A DNA stretch of 64,000 nt from Pseudo-nitzschia pungens (taxonomy: Eukaryota; Bacillariophyta; Bacillariophyceae; Bacillariales; Bacillariaceae): positions 1,860,001-1,924,000 of the forward strand of contig CM074765.1 of the NCBI GenBank assembly GCA_037355855.1, written 5' to 3'. Positions 40,133-50,598 of the stretch are shown here, in pieces. Under the pieces are notes generated by a model. The model worked only from the letters and a program-made list of their open reading frames with translations, had not been told where the DNA came from and made no database searches. Position 1 is the first letter of the stretch, and each line of letters starts with the position of its first letter. A program made the translations under genes and the position numbers.

Positions 40133-40632
40133 NNNNNNNNNNNNNNNNNNNNNNNNNNNNNNNNNNNNNNNNNNNNNNNNNNNNNNNNNNNNNNNNNNNN
40201 NNNNNNNNNNNNNNNNNNNNNNNNNNNNNNNNNNNNNNNNNNNNNNNNNNNNNNNNNNNNNNNNNNNNNNNNNNNNNNNNNNNNNNNNNNNNNNNNNNNN
40301 NNNNNNNNNNNNNNNNNNNNNNNNNNNNNNNNNNNNNNNNNNNNNNNNNNNNNNNNNNNNNNNNNNNNNNNNNNNNNNNNNNNNNNNNNNNNNNNNNNNN
40401 NNNNNNNNNNNNNNNNNNNNNNNNNNNNNNNNNNNNNNNNNNNNNNNNNNNNNNNNNNNNNNNNNNNNNNNNNNNNNNNNNNNNNNNNNNNNNNNNNNNN
40501 NNNNNNNNNNNNNNNNNNNNNNNNNNNNNNNNNNNNNNNNNNNNNNNNNNNNNNNNNNNNNNNNNNNNNNNNNNNNNNNNNNNNNNNNNNNNNNNNNNNN
40601 NNNNNNNNNNNNNNNNNNNNNNNNNNNNNNNN
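40133..40632. other. Assembly gap, 500 N
   Basis: Exactly 500 Ns. Left side: plus-strand LINE-3 monomers. Right side: minus-strand LINE-1 5' UTR. Confidence 0.98.
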
Positions 40633-41961
40633 GCTTGAAAACAGGGGCTTTAGTAGGAACACTTAGGGACCGGGGAATATCAATGGCAGGGCACACTTAA
40701 AAGGCTCAGGAGGGAACTTGAAGTTCAAACTCGCGAGTACTTATAAGTGGAAACAGTATCCAGGGGCAATTGGCTTGAAAACAGGGACCTTGAGCGAGAC
40801 ACTTAGGGACCAGGGAAGCTTCTTGCTTGAAAACAGGGGCTGTAGTAGGAACACTTAGGGACCGGGGGAAGTCAATGACAGGGCACACTTAAAAGGCTCA
40901 GGAGGGAACTTGAAGTTCAAACTCGCGAGTACTTATAAGTGGAATCAGTATCCAGGGGCAATTGGCTTGAAAACAGGTACCTTGAGCGAGACACTTAGGG
41001 ATCAGAGAAGCTGCTTGCTTGAAAACAGGGGCTTTAATAGATAGATCTAGGGACCAGGGGGAGGCTTGTGTCTTGAAAACAGTGTCGAACTTGAAGTTCA
41101 AGTTGGGGTTGCTTAAGAGCGAAAACACTTAGGGAGCAGGGAACTCGCGAACACTTAGGGACCAGGAGAATTGTAGTCTTGAAAACAAGGGGCGGTAGTA
41201 GCTGTAGTCTTGGAAACAAGAGTACACTAAGTAGTAGGTACTTAGGGATCGGTTGGTCTTGGCTAGAAAACAGATGTAGTAGGGGAGCCTTAAGCGAAAA
41301 CACTTAAGGACTAGGGGGCTTGGCTAGGAAACAGGGGTACTCTTAAGTGATAAACACTTAAGGAGTAGTGGGCAATTGGCTTGAAAATAAAGGGGGAACT
41401 GGAAGATATGCTCGCGAGGGACCTTCTAGAGAGGGGGGTATGTATGTGTTCGACAACTTCAACTTGAAAAGATTTAGGGAACTCAGCAAGGAACCTTGAA
41501 GAATGTAGAACATTAAGTGGATATCACTTAAGGGGCTTGAAAGACTGTATAGCGTTAAATAATCAGGTAGCTTGGAAACAGATCGAAAAACAAACCGAGC
41601 TCGAAAATTATGTGTCCTTGTTTTCGGTCGTGTTGCTTGTTGCTTGCCGACAGAGCTGCTGTAGAATTAGTACTGGGAGCGCTGTAGAAAATTATGTGTC
41701 CTTGTTTGCTTGTGTTGCTGCCGAATCGATCGACCGACCGACAGGAAACAAGGAACCAAAGCAACCAAAGGAAGCAAGGAGCAGCCAAACAAACAGCAGA
41801 ATCAGATAGAGGAGGTCACTGTTAATAGGTGTAGTGCTTGGTGTTGTTGTAGGAGCTTTAGAAGTGAGGGAGATATTAAAGGGGAAATGTGTGTAGAAAA
41901 CTACGTGTTTTAAGTACTGGAACATCGGAACGTCGGACAAAATCGCGCGTCGCAAAATTGT
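40633..41961 (-). mobile_element. LINE-1 5' UTR and 5' end
   Basis: The minus-strand 5' part of a LINE ends at 41961 with the terminus ACAATTTTGCGACGCG and is flanked by the 20-bp duplication also found at 12900. It has about 189-bp tandem monomers at 40633-41030 (blocks GGGCACACTTAAAAGGCTCA and AACTCGCGAGTACTTATAAG at 40687 and 40876) and CCTTAAGCGAAAACACTTAAGG-type hairpins. It is best read as the 5' end of the element whose body is at 12920-22482. Confidence 0.88.
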
Positions 41962-41981
41962 GAGATTTTCAACAACAAAAA
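41962..41981. repeat. LINE-1 target-site duplication, right copy
   Basis: Identical over 20 bp to 12900-12919. The host frame continues directly after it (NISQQVNIF). Confidence 0.92.
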
Positions 41982-42900
41982 CATATCCCAACAAGTCAAC
42001 ATTTTCAACAGTGAGCTCTCCCGTATGCACACCAAATGCCACACTACGAACATCCTTACCTACAACCGCATCACCCGCGGCATGTTCGACCGTACCCTCC
42101 TCAAAGTCATCATCAACTTCATCGTCATCTCCTCCCCCTGGGAGACAACGCCGACTGCCTTGACACCGCGTTCTCGATCTTTAACCTCCTTCGCGTCCCC
42201 CCAAACAGCAACTCCTTCAAGTCCCAGACCCAATTGATTCACTCCTACAAGTCTGAGGCGCTCCACGAAGATAACTCCCGCCACCGCACCCGCACCACCA
42301 GCACTACCCTCTTCATCGACGGCTCTCAGACCCACCCGAACGACGAGATCTGTGCCAGCCACAACCTCCTCCTCTTCCTCCGTACCCTCTCCGGCAACGT
42401 CGAACAATTCATCCTGTATAAAGGCATTGAAACACTCCTCAGCACTATGACCGCGCCCCGCACATCGGCGTGGCTCGAACGCACGGCCCAGACCCAACCC
42501 CACCTCCGCCACAGCATGATCACCATGCTCCAGGAGGGTATGCTCCCCATCTTCGTCCTTGCACAAATCCCTGAAGTCATCACCCACGTCTCCACCGACG
42601 CTCCATTGCCCTCCAAGGGCTACATCACCGCCTGCGACAATTTCCTTGCCCTTAACCAGCTCATCTAACAGGCAACATACGGCGAGCACCTCAACACTTT
42701 CTCTACCCCTCCTTCGACCTTTTTTTGGTGGGAAAACAACAGACGCGTCGCTGACCGTGCCCGCGCCGCACAACTCTGACAACCCCCGCGACAGTAAGAA
42801 ACCCCGCCAGGCCTCATCTGGCACCACCCCGCCTCAGCGCGCCGACCAATCGCGCAACACTCCGCCCAACGACGAGGGATACCCAAGCACAGTTTCTCCT
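41982..42900 (+). pseudogene. Broken GC-rich coding locus, right part
   Basis: It continues the frame of 12845-12919. After ISQQVNIFNSELSRMHTKCH it runs as TYNRITRGMFDRTLLKVIIN then FIVISSPW to about 42135. A +1/-1 shift leads to GDNADCLDTAFSIFNLLRVP and TLFIDGSQTHPNDEICASHN, and on to DNFLALNQLI with a TAA at 42666. The same frame stays open past that stop (QATYGEHLNTF, FFWWENNRRVADRARAAQL). It has one frameshift, one premature stop and no recognised domain. Composition is C-rich like 10785-12474, supporting a single original gene. Confidence 0.55.
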
Positions 42901-43309
42901 CACCAGCCTTGGTGCACAAAAACTTGGAAATCATGTCATCCTCTGAATAGGAAACTATCATTTACCCAACATCCCTATTTTCTTTATTTCTATTTTGCGT
43001 CTGGTCACAATAAGAGTCGTCATTGGCCCGAGGTAACAAATACTCCGTGAAGACTTTATTACCACAGATATCATAGCTGATTCGTTCGATGCATTTGGGC
43101 ATCACGCAGAAATGAATTTGGAGAAAGCTTGCCAAAACCTGTCACTGCAAAAAAATGTGTTGCATGTGCATTTCGGCCTCTATTGGGACAGAATGAAGGC
43201 ATGACTGTTTTTGACAAGCAACAAATTCCATCGTCAGTACTTTTGAAAGTGTTTTCAAGACTAAAATACAGAAATTTATCAATTATATTTTCCGGAACAA
43301 AAGTCCCTG
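42901..43309. other. Region between broken locus and aldo/keto reductase-like gene
   Basis: Composition returns to AT-rich near 42940. No supported gene; it holds the 3' flank of the minus-strand aldo/keto reductase-like gene. Confidence 0.5.
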
Positions 43310-44821
43310 CTATAGTTCGATGTGTTTATGTTCCCCGTAATTGCCAACAACTTTGAAAAATTCCATACCCCCACCTTCCACGTCGTATATTTTGAATTGG
43401 TGACCGGGATGGGAGGATTCTTGAAAAGAGTTTCCTTTTTTTATCTTTGCGATCTCGATCTCCCCGCCAAATTCCGGATCGTGCCAGTACAAAAAGACGT
43501 CCTTGGACTTCGCATGAAATGTGAGGGTCACGAAGGCGTCCTCTGTGAGATCATCACCGCTGATGAGGGCCTCGACGGATTGTGCAACGATCTGAACCTG
43601 GTTGTCATCCATTGCCGGGATTTTCGACAGGGCTACCGCAGAATTTTCCTGCATATGGGCAGCATTAGTCGTTCGAGGGATGACCGAAATCGAGTGCTGG
43701 ACGAGCCATGCCAGTACGACCTGAGCGGCCGAAATTTGTTCGTTGGCAGAATTCTCCGCAGGTAGAAGGCCATCTTCGCGCATGGTTTTTGTGAGATCGT
43801 TGGCAACTGACAACAGGTGGTGGGACGCAAAGGGGGCCGATTCGGCCTGATACAGGACACCTTTTATCAGATTGTGGGCAACAACGTGAATGTTCTGTTT
43901 GTGGCAAAAATCGATCAGCAGGGGATCATATAGGAGGGACCAGGTGTTTGTTTCCACTAAATGCGGCACTATATTTGCGAAGCGCACCAATTCTTCAAGT
44001 TCCCGTCGATGAAAGTTGGACACCCCGATACTAGCAATTGCATTGGTGTTGTCGGTGACGAGGTATTCCAATGCCTTCCAACTATCCTTCCACGCTTTTT
44101 GTGGCTCCAGGTGGGGTGGTGGTCCTGCCTTTTTTATTTCTTCGGGAAGAGCCCCTTCTTCACCGTTGCAATCCATCCACGAAATTTCGTCGTAACATCT
44201 TGGCCAGTGCAGCAGGAGGTGAACCTTAAGGTCAATATTGGGGTGATCCACTGCCTTTTTTAGAGCTTTTAAGGAAGCTTTTGCAGATTGAAGCGTTCGC
44301 TCGTATCCCAAATGCGTATACCAAACCTTTGTTATGACATGAACTTCGACCTTTTCGTTTTTGTTTTTCGTCGTTGTGGCGACTTTTCTGTCTCCGCCTG
44401 CCGATAATATTCGATCCACGCCCTCCGCTATTCCTTTTGCGACCAGAAATTCGTTTTTGCTGACATGTGCTGTATCGATCAGACGGATGTTTCTACTTTC
44501 CTGCAGTCCGTGGCTGACAACTGCAGGAACGTATTGTGGTCGCATGTTCCCGACTCCTAGTCCCACCAGTGGAAAGTCGACGCCATTCGAAAGCCGTGTC
44601 GTTGGATAATTGTTCGCTGAATTGTTGTTTCCGTCTATACTTCTTCTGCCACTGATATTTATGTTGTTCGTATTGTTGTTTTCGTTGTTTTTATTGGCAT
44701 TCCCTCCCCCACCGGTTACAAACCGCTTAAGCTTACCGAAGATGCCCTCGGCACGAATATAACATGGTCTGTCGATGGCTACCAAAAGGCAGGGTATATA
44801 GAGGAATGGTGAATATTTCAT
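43310..44821 (-). CDS. Aldo/keto reductase-like protein with VHL-beta-like C-terminal domain
   Basis: 503 aa from the ATG at 44821, chosen because it begins a signal-like leader (MKYSPFLYIPCLLVAI); the frame is open to 44881. A Gly/Asn-rich linker follows. The TIM-barrel AKR core shows FPLVGLGVG, LIDTAHVSKNE (about 115-124), VITKVW with Lys165, LLLHWP with His205, ASIGVSNFHRRELEEL and SVIPRTTN. Asp116, Lys165 and His205 of the usual tetrad are in place, but the catalytic Tyr of DTA..Y.NE is Ser121. About residues 425-503 form an extra domain (TLTFHAKSKDVFLYWHDPE, then SSHPGHQFKIYDV) whose W.dp..G..GH.F...D pattern resembles the VHL beta domain. Reductase activity is therefore doubtful; a binding or regulatory role is possible. 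Family call is firm, function is inference. Confidence 0.8.
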   Translation of the reverse strand: MKYSPFLYIPCLLVAIDRPCYIRAEGIFGKLKRFVTGGGGNANKNNENNNTNNINISGRRSIDGNNNSANNYPTTRLSNGVDFPLVGLGVGNMRPQYVPAVVSHGLQESRNIRLIDTAHVSKNEFLVAKGIAEGVDRILSAGGDRKVATTTKNKNEKVEVHVITKVWYTHLGYERTLQSAKASLKALKKAVDHPNIDLKVHLLLHWPRCYDEISWMDCNGEEGALPEEIKKAGPPPHLEPQKAWKDSWKALEYLVTDNTNAIASIGVSNFHRRELEELVRFANIVPHLVETNTWSLLYDPLLIDFCHKQNIHVVAHNLIKGVLYQAESAPFASHHLLSVANDLTKTMREDGLLPAENSANEQISAAQVVLAWLVQHSISVIPRTTNAAHMQENSAVALSKIPAMDDNQVQIVAQSVEALISGDDLTEDAFVTLTFHAKSKDVFLYWHDPEFGGEIEIAKIKKGNSFQESSHPGHQFKIYDVEGGGMEFFKVVGNYGEHKHIEL

Positions 44822-46220
44822 TCTATCAAGTTTGCTTGACGTTTGTATATCTATTTGTCTCCTTCTATCGCACCAATACACACGCTCACACTATCTAGTA
44901 GCTCTAAGATTATCTCTCTCTCTCTCTATCACTTCTGTCGTCAAATTTGGACAGAACGATTGAATTTATTGCTTGCTTTGCGTTGCGTCCGCTCTTGGTC
45001 ACGTTATTTGAGCCTCTTGTCTATTCGTAAATTAGATGTCAAAACGAGTTCTCACATTGAACCTATTAATTGTTGTGGTCTTTCTTTTCATCTTTATGAC
45101 TATTCATAATGACTGATAATCCCGCGCGATAGAGCACCATGAAATAAAACGGTTATTTTCAGTTTTAGCTATTGTAAAACTATGTGAAAGTTGATACAGT
45201 AAGGTTACCGGTACTACGGTATTTTTTGTAGAGGTGCTCTGAAAGAAGTTTTAAAATGGTGATGGCTTTGCGAAAAACTAAGGTTGCCGTACAGAGAAAA
45301 AAACAAAAAATACGAAGTAATGAAATAAGGTAATTACCGGTAAACCTTACCTTACCGTAAACCTTACGGTAAACCTCAATGGACTGCGGTGTACGATACA
45401 ACGAGCCAGTCGTTAGAGCACTCACGATTGCCTACTAGTATCACTAAGCTACCGGTAGTTACGTACTCGTAGTTGATAGTGTATTGAATATGTTCGAGTT
45501 ATGGTGCCTATCGATGTACGTACTCGTACGTACCCATCGTACAAGTACCGATAATTAGATGGTGGTTGATGAACCAATTTTAATCTTACTTCTAGTAAGT
45601 TACTTACAGGTACAGTAAGGTTACGGTTAAAGTAGGGGGTGAATCCACTCACCTTACCTCGTAAGGTTAACTTACCTTACGGAGTACCATTTTCAATGTG
45701 ATTAGACACTATTGTAGTCTTTTATTTTTTGTCGATAGTCGATCCCCAACAAGATCAAATTAGATTCAATGACCGAAGTAATTGGCCGAAAAACTGCTTC
45801 TGGTGCCGACTTCAACGAAAAACGTCTCGCGGTCTGATACCGGTAGGCAACATCTTACCTGTACAAAAAAACCGTACCTTATGGACTCATCGAAAACAAT
45901 TCGATCGTCGTTTGTCACAGGGCAACAGCGAACCAAGTAACCCGCCTCCCCAAAAATTGACGCCAGTCTGCAGTGATTCTGACTGATAAAGGAACGAAAG
46001 AGAATCTGTGTTGCTTTTCACCACTCGATACAACCGGAATCGGATTCAACTATTCAGTTCGATACGATAACGAAAGAAAGGCATCGACATCGACTAGGAT
46101 ACTGTTTTACTTTTTTACTCCGATAGTAGCGATAGAAGGAGATAGTGGATTTTCAACACGACAATAAACGGAATTCCTTGGGTTTTTACGACACGAATTA
46201 AGCAATAACTACAATACACA
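44822..46220. promoter_or_regulatory. Divergent intergenic region between AKR-like and NmrA-like genes
   Basis: 1.4 kb between two divergently transcribed genes with no supported gene. A (CT)n tract lies near 44910-44930. The centre is dominated by the GTAAGG/CCTTAC cluster at 45186-45700. Confidence 0.5.
45186..45700. repeat. Large GTAAGG/CCTTAC and GTAC motif cluster
   Basis: It contains CAGTAAGGTTACCGGTAC, GGTAAACCTTACCTTACCG, TAAACCTTACGGTAAACC, GTACGTACTCGTACGTACC, AAGTTACTTACAGGTAC, CAGTAAGGTTACGGTTAA and TCGTAAGGTTAACTTACC. Words are self-complementary and overlap in both orientations. It is the densest such block in the window and sits in a divergent promoter region. Confidence 0.75.
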
Positions 46221-47069
46221 ATGGATTCCGAGGGAAGCCGCGCCAATCTCATGGCCGAAATTGATAATTTGGGCCATCAAGAAGATGCAATTGCCACTGC
46301 CAAGGTCGTAACAAAATCACCGGGGCCCAGAGGCTTCAAATCACCAAAAGCCGGAGATGATATGGGGGGTTTCAAATCCTTAACTACGGGTACGGATGGA
46401 ACCCTCAAGCAAGAATGGGACCCGTACCTACCGAGACCTCCCTCGATGAAACACATCGATCCGGAAGATTTGGTGGACGAAAACGCCGAGCAGGTAGCCG
46501 TCTTCAATGCCAATACCGACGAGGGATCGACCATGGTTCGGGTTTTGTCCGAGAAAGGTCTGCGAGTGGTTGCCGCTGTCCGCGTCTTCACGTCTAAAAA
46601 TACAAAGGCGCTAATCAAGCTCCGGGGAGTCACCGTTAAGGTTGCAGATTGGAACGACGAGGCCTCACTTCTAAAGGTTGCCTCTGGCTGCTCTAGGGCG
46701 TTTTTGGTGACAAAGTATTGGGAAAAATTCGATTCCAAGATCGAGGAACAAATGGCAATCAATATATTGCGGGCATGCGCCCATGCCGATCCCCACATAA
46801 AGCATCTCGTCTTGGCTACCTTTGAGGACACCAAGGAACTCTTGTCACGGAATCGCACATCCCAGCTTGTACCTACAAAGGAAGGAAAGATTTATCCCAG
46901 ATTCGAGGGCAAGAAGCTGATCGATCAGCAGGCGAAGGAATGGAAGGTGCAGATTACTCACATGATGACTTCCTACTTGGACGATGGGGAGGGCAAGCGC
47001 AAGTCCTTGATCCTGATTCGTGGAGACACCGGCCGCATTATTGTCCAGCCGCACGTTGTGGGTGAGTGA
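46221..47069 (+). CDS. NmrA-like NAD(P)-binding domain protein
   Basis: 282 aa, ATG at 46221. After about 90 residues of Gly/Pro/Lys-rich leader, an NmrA/atypical short-chain dehydrogenase Rossmann half follows: VAVFNANTDEGSTMVRVLSE, then GLRVVAAVRVF, LRGVTVKVADWNDEASLLKV, CSRAFLVTKYWEKF, EEQMAINILRACAHA and IKHLVLATFEDTKEL. The order of strand, VR, G..V..D..D..SL, FLVT.YW matches HSCARG/NmrA redox-sensor proteins. The dinucleotide loop GATGxxG is replaced by NANTDEG, so cofactor binding may be weakened. The end, GRIIVQPHVVGE, sits on a possible GTGAGT splice donor, so a further 3' exon cannot be excluded; none was recognised. Confidence 0.72.
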   Translation: MDSEGSRANLMAEIDNLGHQEDAIATAKVVTKSPGPRGFKSPKAGDDMGGFKSLTTGTDGTLKQEWDPYLPRPPSMKHIDPEDLVDENAEQVAVFNANTDEGSTMVRVLSEKGLRVVAAVRVFTSKNTKALIKLRGVTVKVADWNDEASLLKVASGCSRAFLVTKYWEKFDSKIEEQMAINILRACAHADPHIKHLVLATFEDTKELLSRNRTSQLVPTKEGKIYPRFEGKKLIDQQAKEWKVQITHMMTSYLDDGEGKRKSLILIRGDTGRIIVQPHVVGE

Positions 47070-47768
47070 TTTTTGACAATGGTGTAGCAATAGAATTTTT
47101 TTCAAACATAATTACAAGATGTAGTGTGGTATTTGAATACTGTAATAGAATAATCGGATTTTATCAAAAAAATTCCTGTGAAATAATGTTACGCCATGTA
47201 TCCCATGTATCGCTATGCTGTAAGCGTAGAGAGGAAGACTGAGTCCTCTGAAAAGATACGGTTCCTTAGCATGTAACAATATGACGATGAAAATCGGCGG
47301 TATGAATAACAATCTTCAATTTGCCAGCTTATTCTTTCCATTCTAAGAATGTCTTCGAATACAGCACTACAAGTAATTCGCTCTTCGTGGAAAGTTCATT
47401 TGATTCTAATATAGGGACATTAACAAAGCCATGTTCCGTCCCAACATAAAACAGTAGGCTGAATGAAAGAAATGGCAAGAATTCCTCGTGACCCAAGCCA
47501 TAATACCAGTCGCAGCAAAAAGCGTCTCACAGCGCTTTACAAATGGATGCATGATTTTCAAACCCTTTTATTCAGAGCATTGGTTCACAATATCTCTTTG
47601 AGGACCAAATGGATCCCACCAACCAGCTTTGGAATAAAAATGTTGTAGCCCTACTTGTAGGATGATTAAGGTTGTTGGAATACATTATTTTTTTCAATGA
47701 AAGACTCTTACGAAGGTTTTTAGACGTTCAAGAACAAAGATACGAGCGATTGAAGACAGCGAAGCATA
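47070..47768. other. Intergenic region
   Basis: AT-rich, no supported gene or repeat. Confidence 0.5.
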
Positions 47769-47839
47769 GCTTTGTTAGTTTAGTGGTAAAATATCTGCCT
47801 TCCAAGCAGATGTCCTGGGTTCGATTCCCAGACAAAGCA
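47769..47839 (+). tRNA. tRNA-Gly (anticodon UCC)
   Basis: 71 nt including discriminator A. Acceptor pair GCTTTGT/ACAAAGC. Anticodon arm TCTGC-CTTCCAA-GCAGA gives anticodon TCC. The T arm carries GGTTCGATTCC (B box) and the D arm TTAGTTTAGTGG (A box). No intron. Confidence 0.93.
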
Positions 47840-48354
47840 TTTCTGATGCGTACGGTAGATCGATGTACAAGCAATTTTTGGTGGTCTACATAAGGAATGA
47901 TAGTTTGCGTTGGAATAAGTTAAGCTTTACGACTTCTCAGCACAACCTATCATGACTAAGGTTTACCAAACACAGACAGATCTATAAAAGTGTGTCATTG
48001 CTTTGTCTCAAAGTAAAAGTTTTTATACAACATGATATGAGTCTTCCATTCTCATGAAGCAAGACTTCTCCCCTGTCCATATCCTTTGATTCTTTGAAGA
48101 TTTCTAGCCATTGTTGTATTATATCAATAGGCATGTGAAAAAGCGACATGGCATTGGGTGAATGATATAACTATCATGAATCTAACATCATACCACTCGA
48201 ACACTTTCAGATTTGTCATCTTAGCACAAGACATGCGTGTGGTTGAAGTAAGAAAAGATCTTCCGGGCGTCGATAACTGACAACTGTGTGCTTCTATTGA
48301 CAATCGAGTCCAAACGAACTGCTCTTGAGGTCTGGACTATACACTATACTAGTC
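47840..48354. other. Intergenic region
   Basis: AT-rich 3' flank of the auxin-efflux-like gene; no supported gene. Confidence 0.5.
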
Positions 48355-49768
48355 TTACATCAGTCCGAGTCGATCGAGAGCGAGGCTCACTATTGTTGTG
48401 AGTGGAAGCATGGAAGTGGCATACACACGAAACAAAAAGGTTGCCATCTCATTCGCCTGTTGCATCTTGCCGGCTACTTGTAGCATCACTACCTGGTTTT
48501 GGGCGGGTGGCATACAGGACTCCAAGAGGCAGACAAACCAAAGCATCGGTTGTTCGAGGGAGGTGCCGATGGCATTACCCAATAGATCGGAAGACGCTGC
48601 CTTCAACAGTCCGAGCATCAGTGCGGGCGAGACAATAAACCTCGAGAACGAGACGATTGCCCAACGCTTATAAATCGAAATCGGGGGGCTGGTAGTTTGG
48701 TTGATTTCACTCTTTTTTCCGAGAGTTCCTTTCCGCTTTCCGAAGCCCGCCCCCAGAGCCAAAGATGATACCAACACGAGCAACGACAAAGGACTGGCGG
48801 CTTTTCCAAAATTCTGGGCCGTGTCAAATATCACTCGCAATGGTGCAGTGGAGTGTGTTTTACCGTCACTAGTATTTTCCACAAGGAAGTTTCGCAAGAT
48901 CGGGACCGTCGCAACTACCATTCCAATGAGCACACCCATTACCGGTGGAGGCACCATCTTTTTGATGAGTGCAGAAATCCGATTCGTTTGGTCCGACGTC
49001 GTCGTACCAACATGATTCTTTCGGTTTCCGTTTGATTTGGTCCCTTCAACATTATTATTCCCCATCAGAACAGTTCGACCAAATGCCCAAAAGAATGGTG
49101 ACCATCCCACAAGAAACATAGAAACGTATCCAGTGCTGAGTGCAAGATCGTCATTCTGCTGCTGCCGAAAGAGCGAGTCGCAAAAAATGAGTGGAAGGAC
49201 TCCAGAATTTCCGAAGGAAGCACAGACAGCCGCCCCTCGAGCTTCATCCGTAATTCGTTCGTCGGAAGAGAGGCACAACGGATAGATTATTTTCGTCGTG
49301 AAAACGTAGAGCAAAAATGACTGAAGGGCAGCCAATGCGGGAACAACCAAGGAGGATTTGGATAAACCATACGAGGTTATAGTTTTGATGATGGATGTTC
49401 CTAAGAATAGTGGCAACAAAATAGTGAAGGTTGCCTGACTCAAGGCTTTGATGGTAGCTGCATTCAAAAGTCCATTATGTATGGAGGCGATTCCTACGCC
49501 GGAACTGACCACTAGCTACCGGGGATTCCAAAATAAAACACGAAAATAATTTGAATACAAGAAAACAATCGTCAATAATCATAGGCCGATAAAACATTAG
49601 CCTTGGTTCGAGTCGTTTTGTTCGTCCCGAGGCTTCGACGGGCGAACAGCGAATTCGACCCATTTTCTTTCTCATCTCGTTCATGAAAACGTGACGTACC
49701 TCCAATGCCGCACGAGTTGCCGCGGATGTTGCAGACGGTTGGGATAGAAAAGCTGTGCTGGTCGACAT
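48355..49768 (-). CDS. Auxin efflux carrier family (PIN/PILS-like) membrane transporter
   Basis: Two exons, 49768-49700 and 49515-48355. The 184-bp intron has a GTACGT donor and GTAG acceptor in phase 0, and the join reads TRAALE-LVVSSGVGIASIHNG. The 409-aa product has about ten hydrophobic segments in two blocks of roughly five, with a hydrophilic loop (NNNVEGTKSNGNRKNHVGTT). Family marks are KALSQATFTILLPLFLGTSI in the N-terminal block, SFGNSGVLPLIF, PPPVMGVLIGMVVA and, near the end, ESCMPPAQNQVVML, the conserved MP.AQN of Mem_trans proteins. The short loop favours a PILS-like endoplasmic reticulum carrier over a canonical PIN. Substrate in diatoms is unknown. Confidence 0.85.
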
Positions 49769-50598
49769 GGTGCTTTTCGGATTGTATGACTTTCGCTTTG
49801 TGTTAAATTTTCACGATAAGTCAAAGGAGATTATCCCATCCGATACCATCCTACGATTGCTGGAAAGTGTGAACAGCAACAAACTCATCTTCCCAGATCA
49901 TTTTCGTAACACTTGGCATCAAAAAAAATTGTCGTCACGAACGTTTTTCTCGAAGTGTTGGCGCCACTGTTGCCTGTGATCCACCGAAAAATCTCATACT
50001 AATGAAGTACAAGTAACCGTACGTCGTAATTACAAGTAAATCTTAACTTACCTCGTAATAAGAAAATTAACCAACAACGGACGAGTACGTGTTAGGAACT
50101 AAGATAGTACCTAAAATAGTGCTGTTTTCACGATATTATTCTCTTCTCTTTTTGCGAAGAGTTGATAATGATTTCATCTTAGTTGCCACCGCAATCTCAA
50201 AACGAAATTACAAACTAACAATGCTAAGCCTATCAAATGGAATATCAAGTGTCTCTCTGAATTCAGAACTCCATAATCCTTCTCGAATGATAGAGACAAC
50301 AAGATTTATCCTGTACAAGAATAATCAGATGTCAAGAGAATACTCATTATTGTCCTATCCAAATGCATTATAAACCAAAGTGCTACTATCTGCCGGTGAT
50401 TGATATGAAGCATCAAGAAAATACCATGAGTCAGAGCTTGTATCTGTTGTACTTGTACGACTGTATTACATTTTGATTACAACATGCGCTATTTCCATAC
50501 CAGTTCTCTTTCGGGCTTTCTCAAGTCATTCAACTACGTCTTCAATTACTACGTACAGATCGTTCCTCTTCTCACCAGGACGATTAAGACGAACAGAA
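49769..50598. other. Intergenic region upstream of the carrier gene
   Basis: No supported gene. A small GTAAG/CTTAC cluster at about 49995-50060 (GTAACCGTACG, CAAGTAAATCTTAACTTACC) lies 230-290 bp upstream of the carrier start. Confidence 0.5.

Noticed and set aside
40073..40700. Frames running through the second N gap
   Set aside because: Same artefact.
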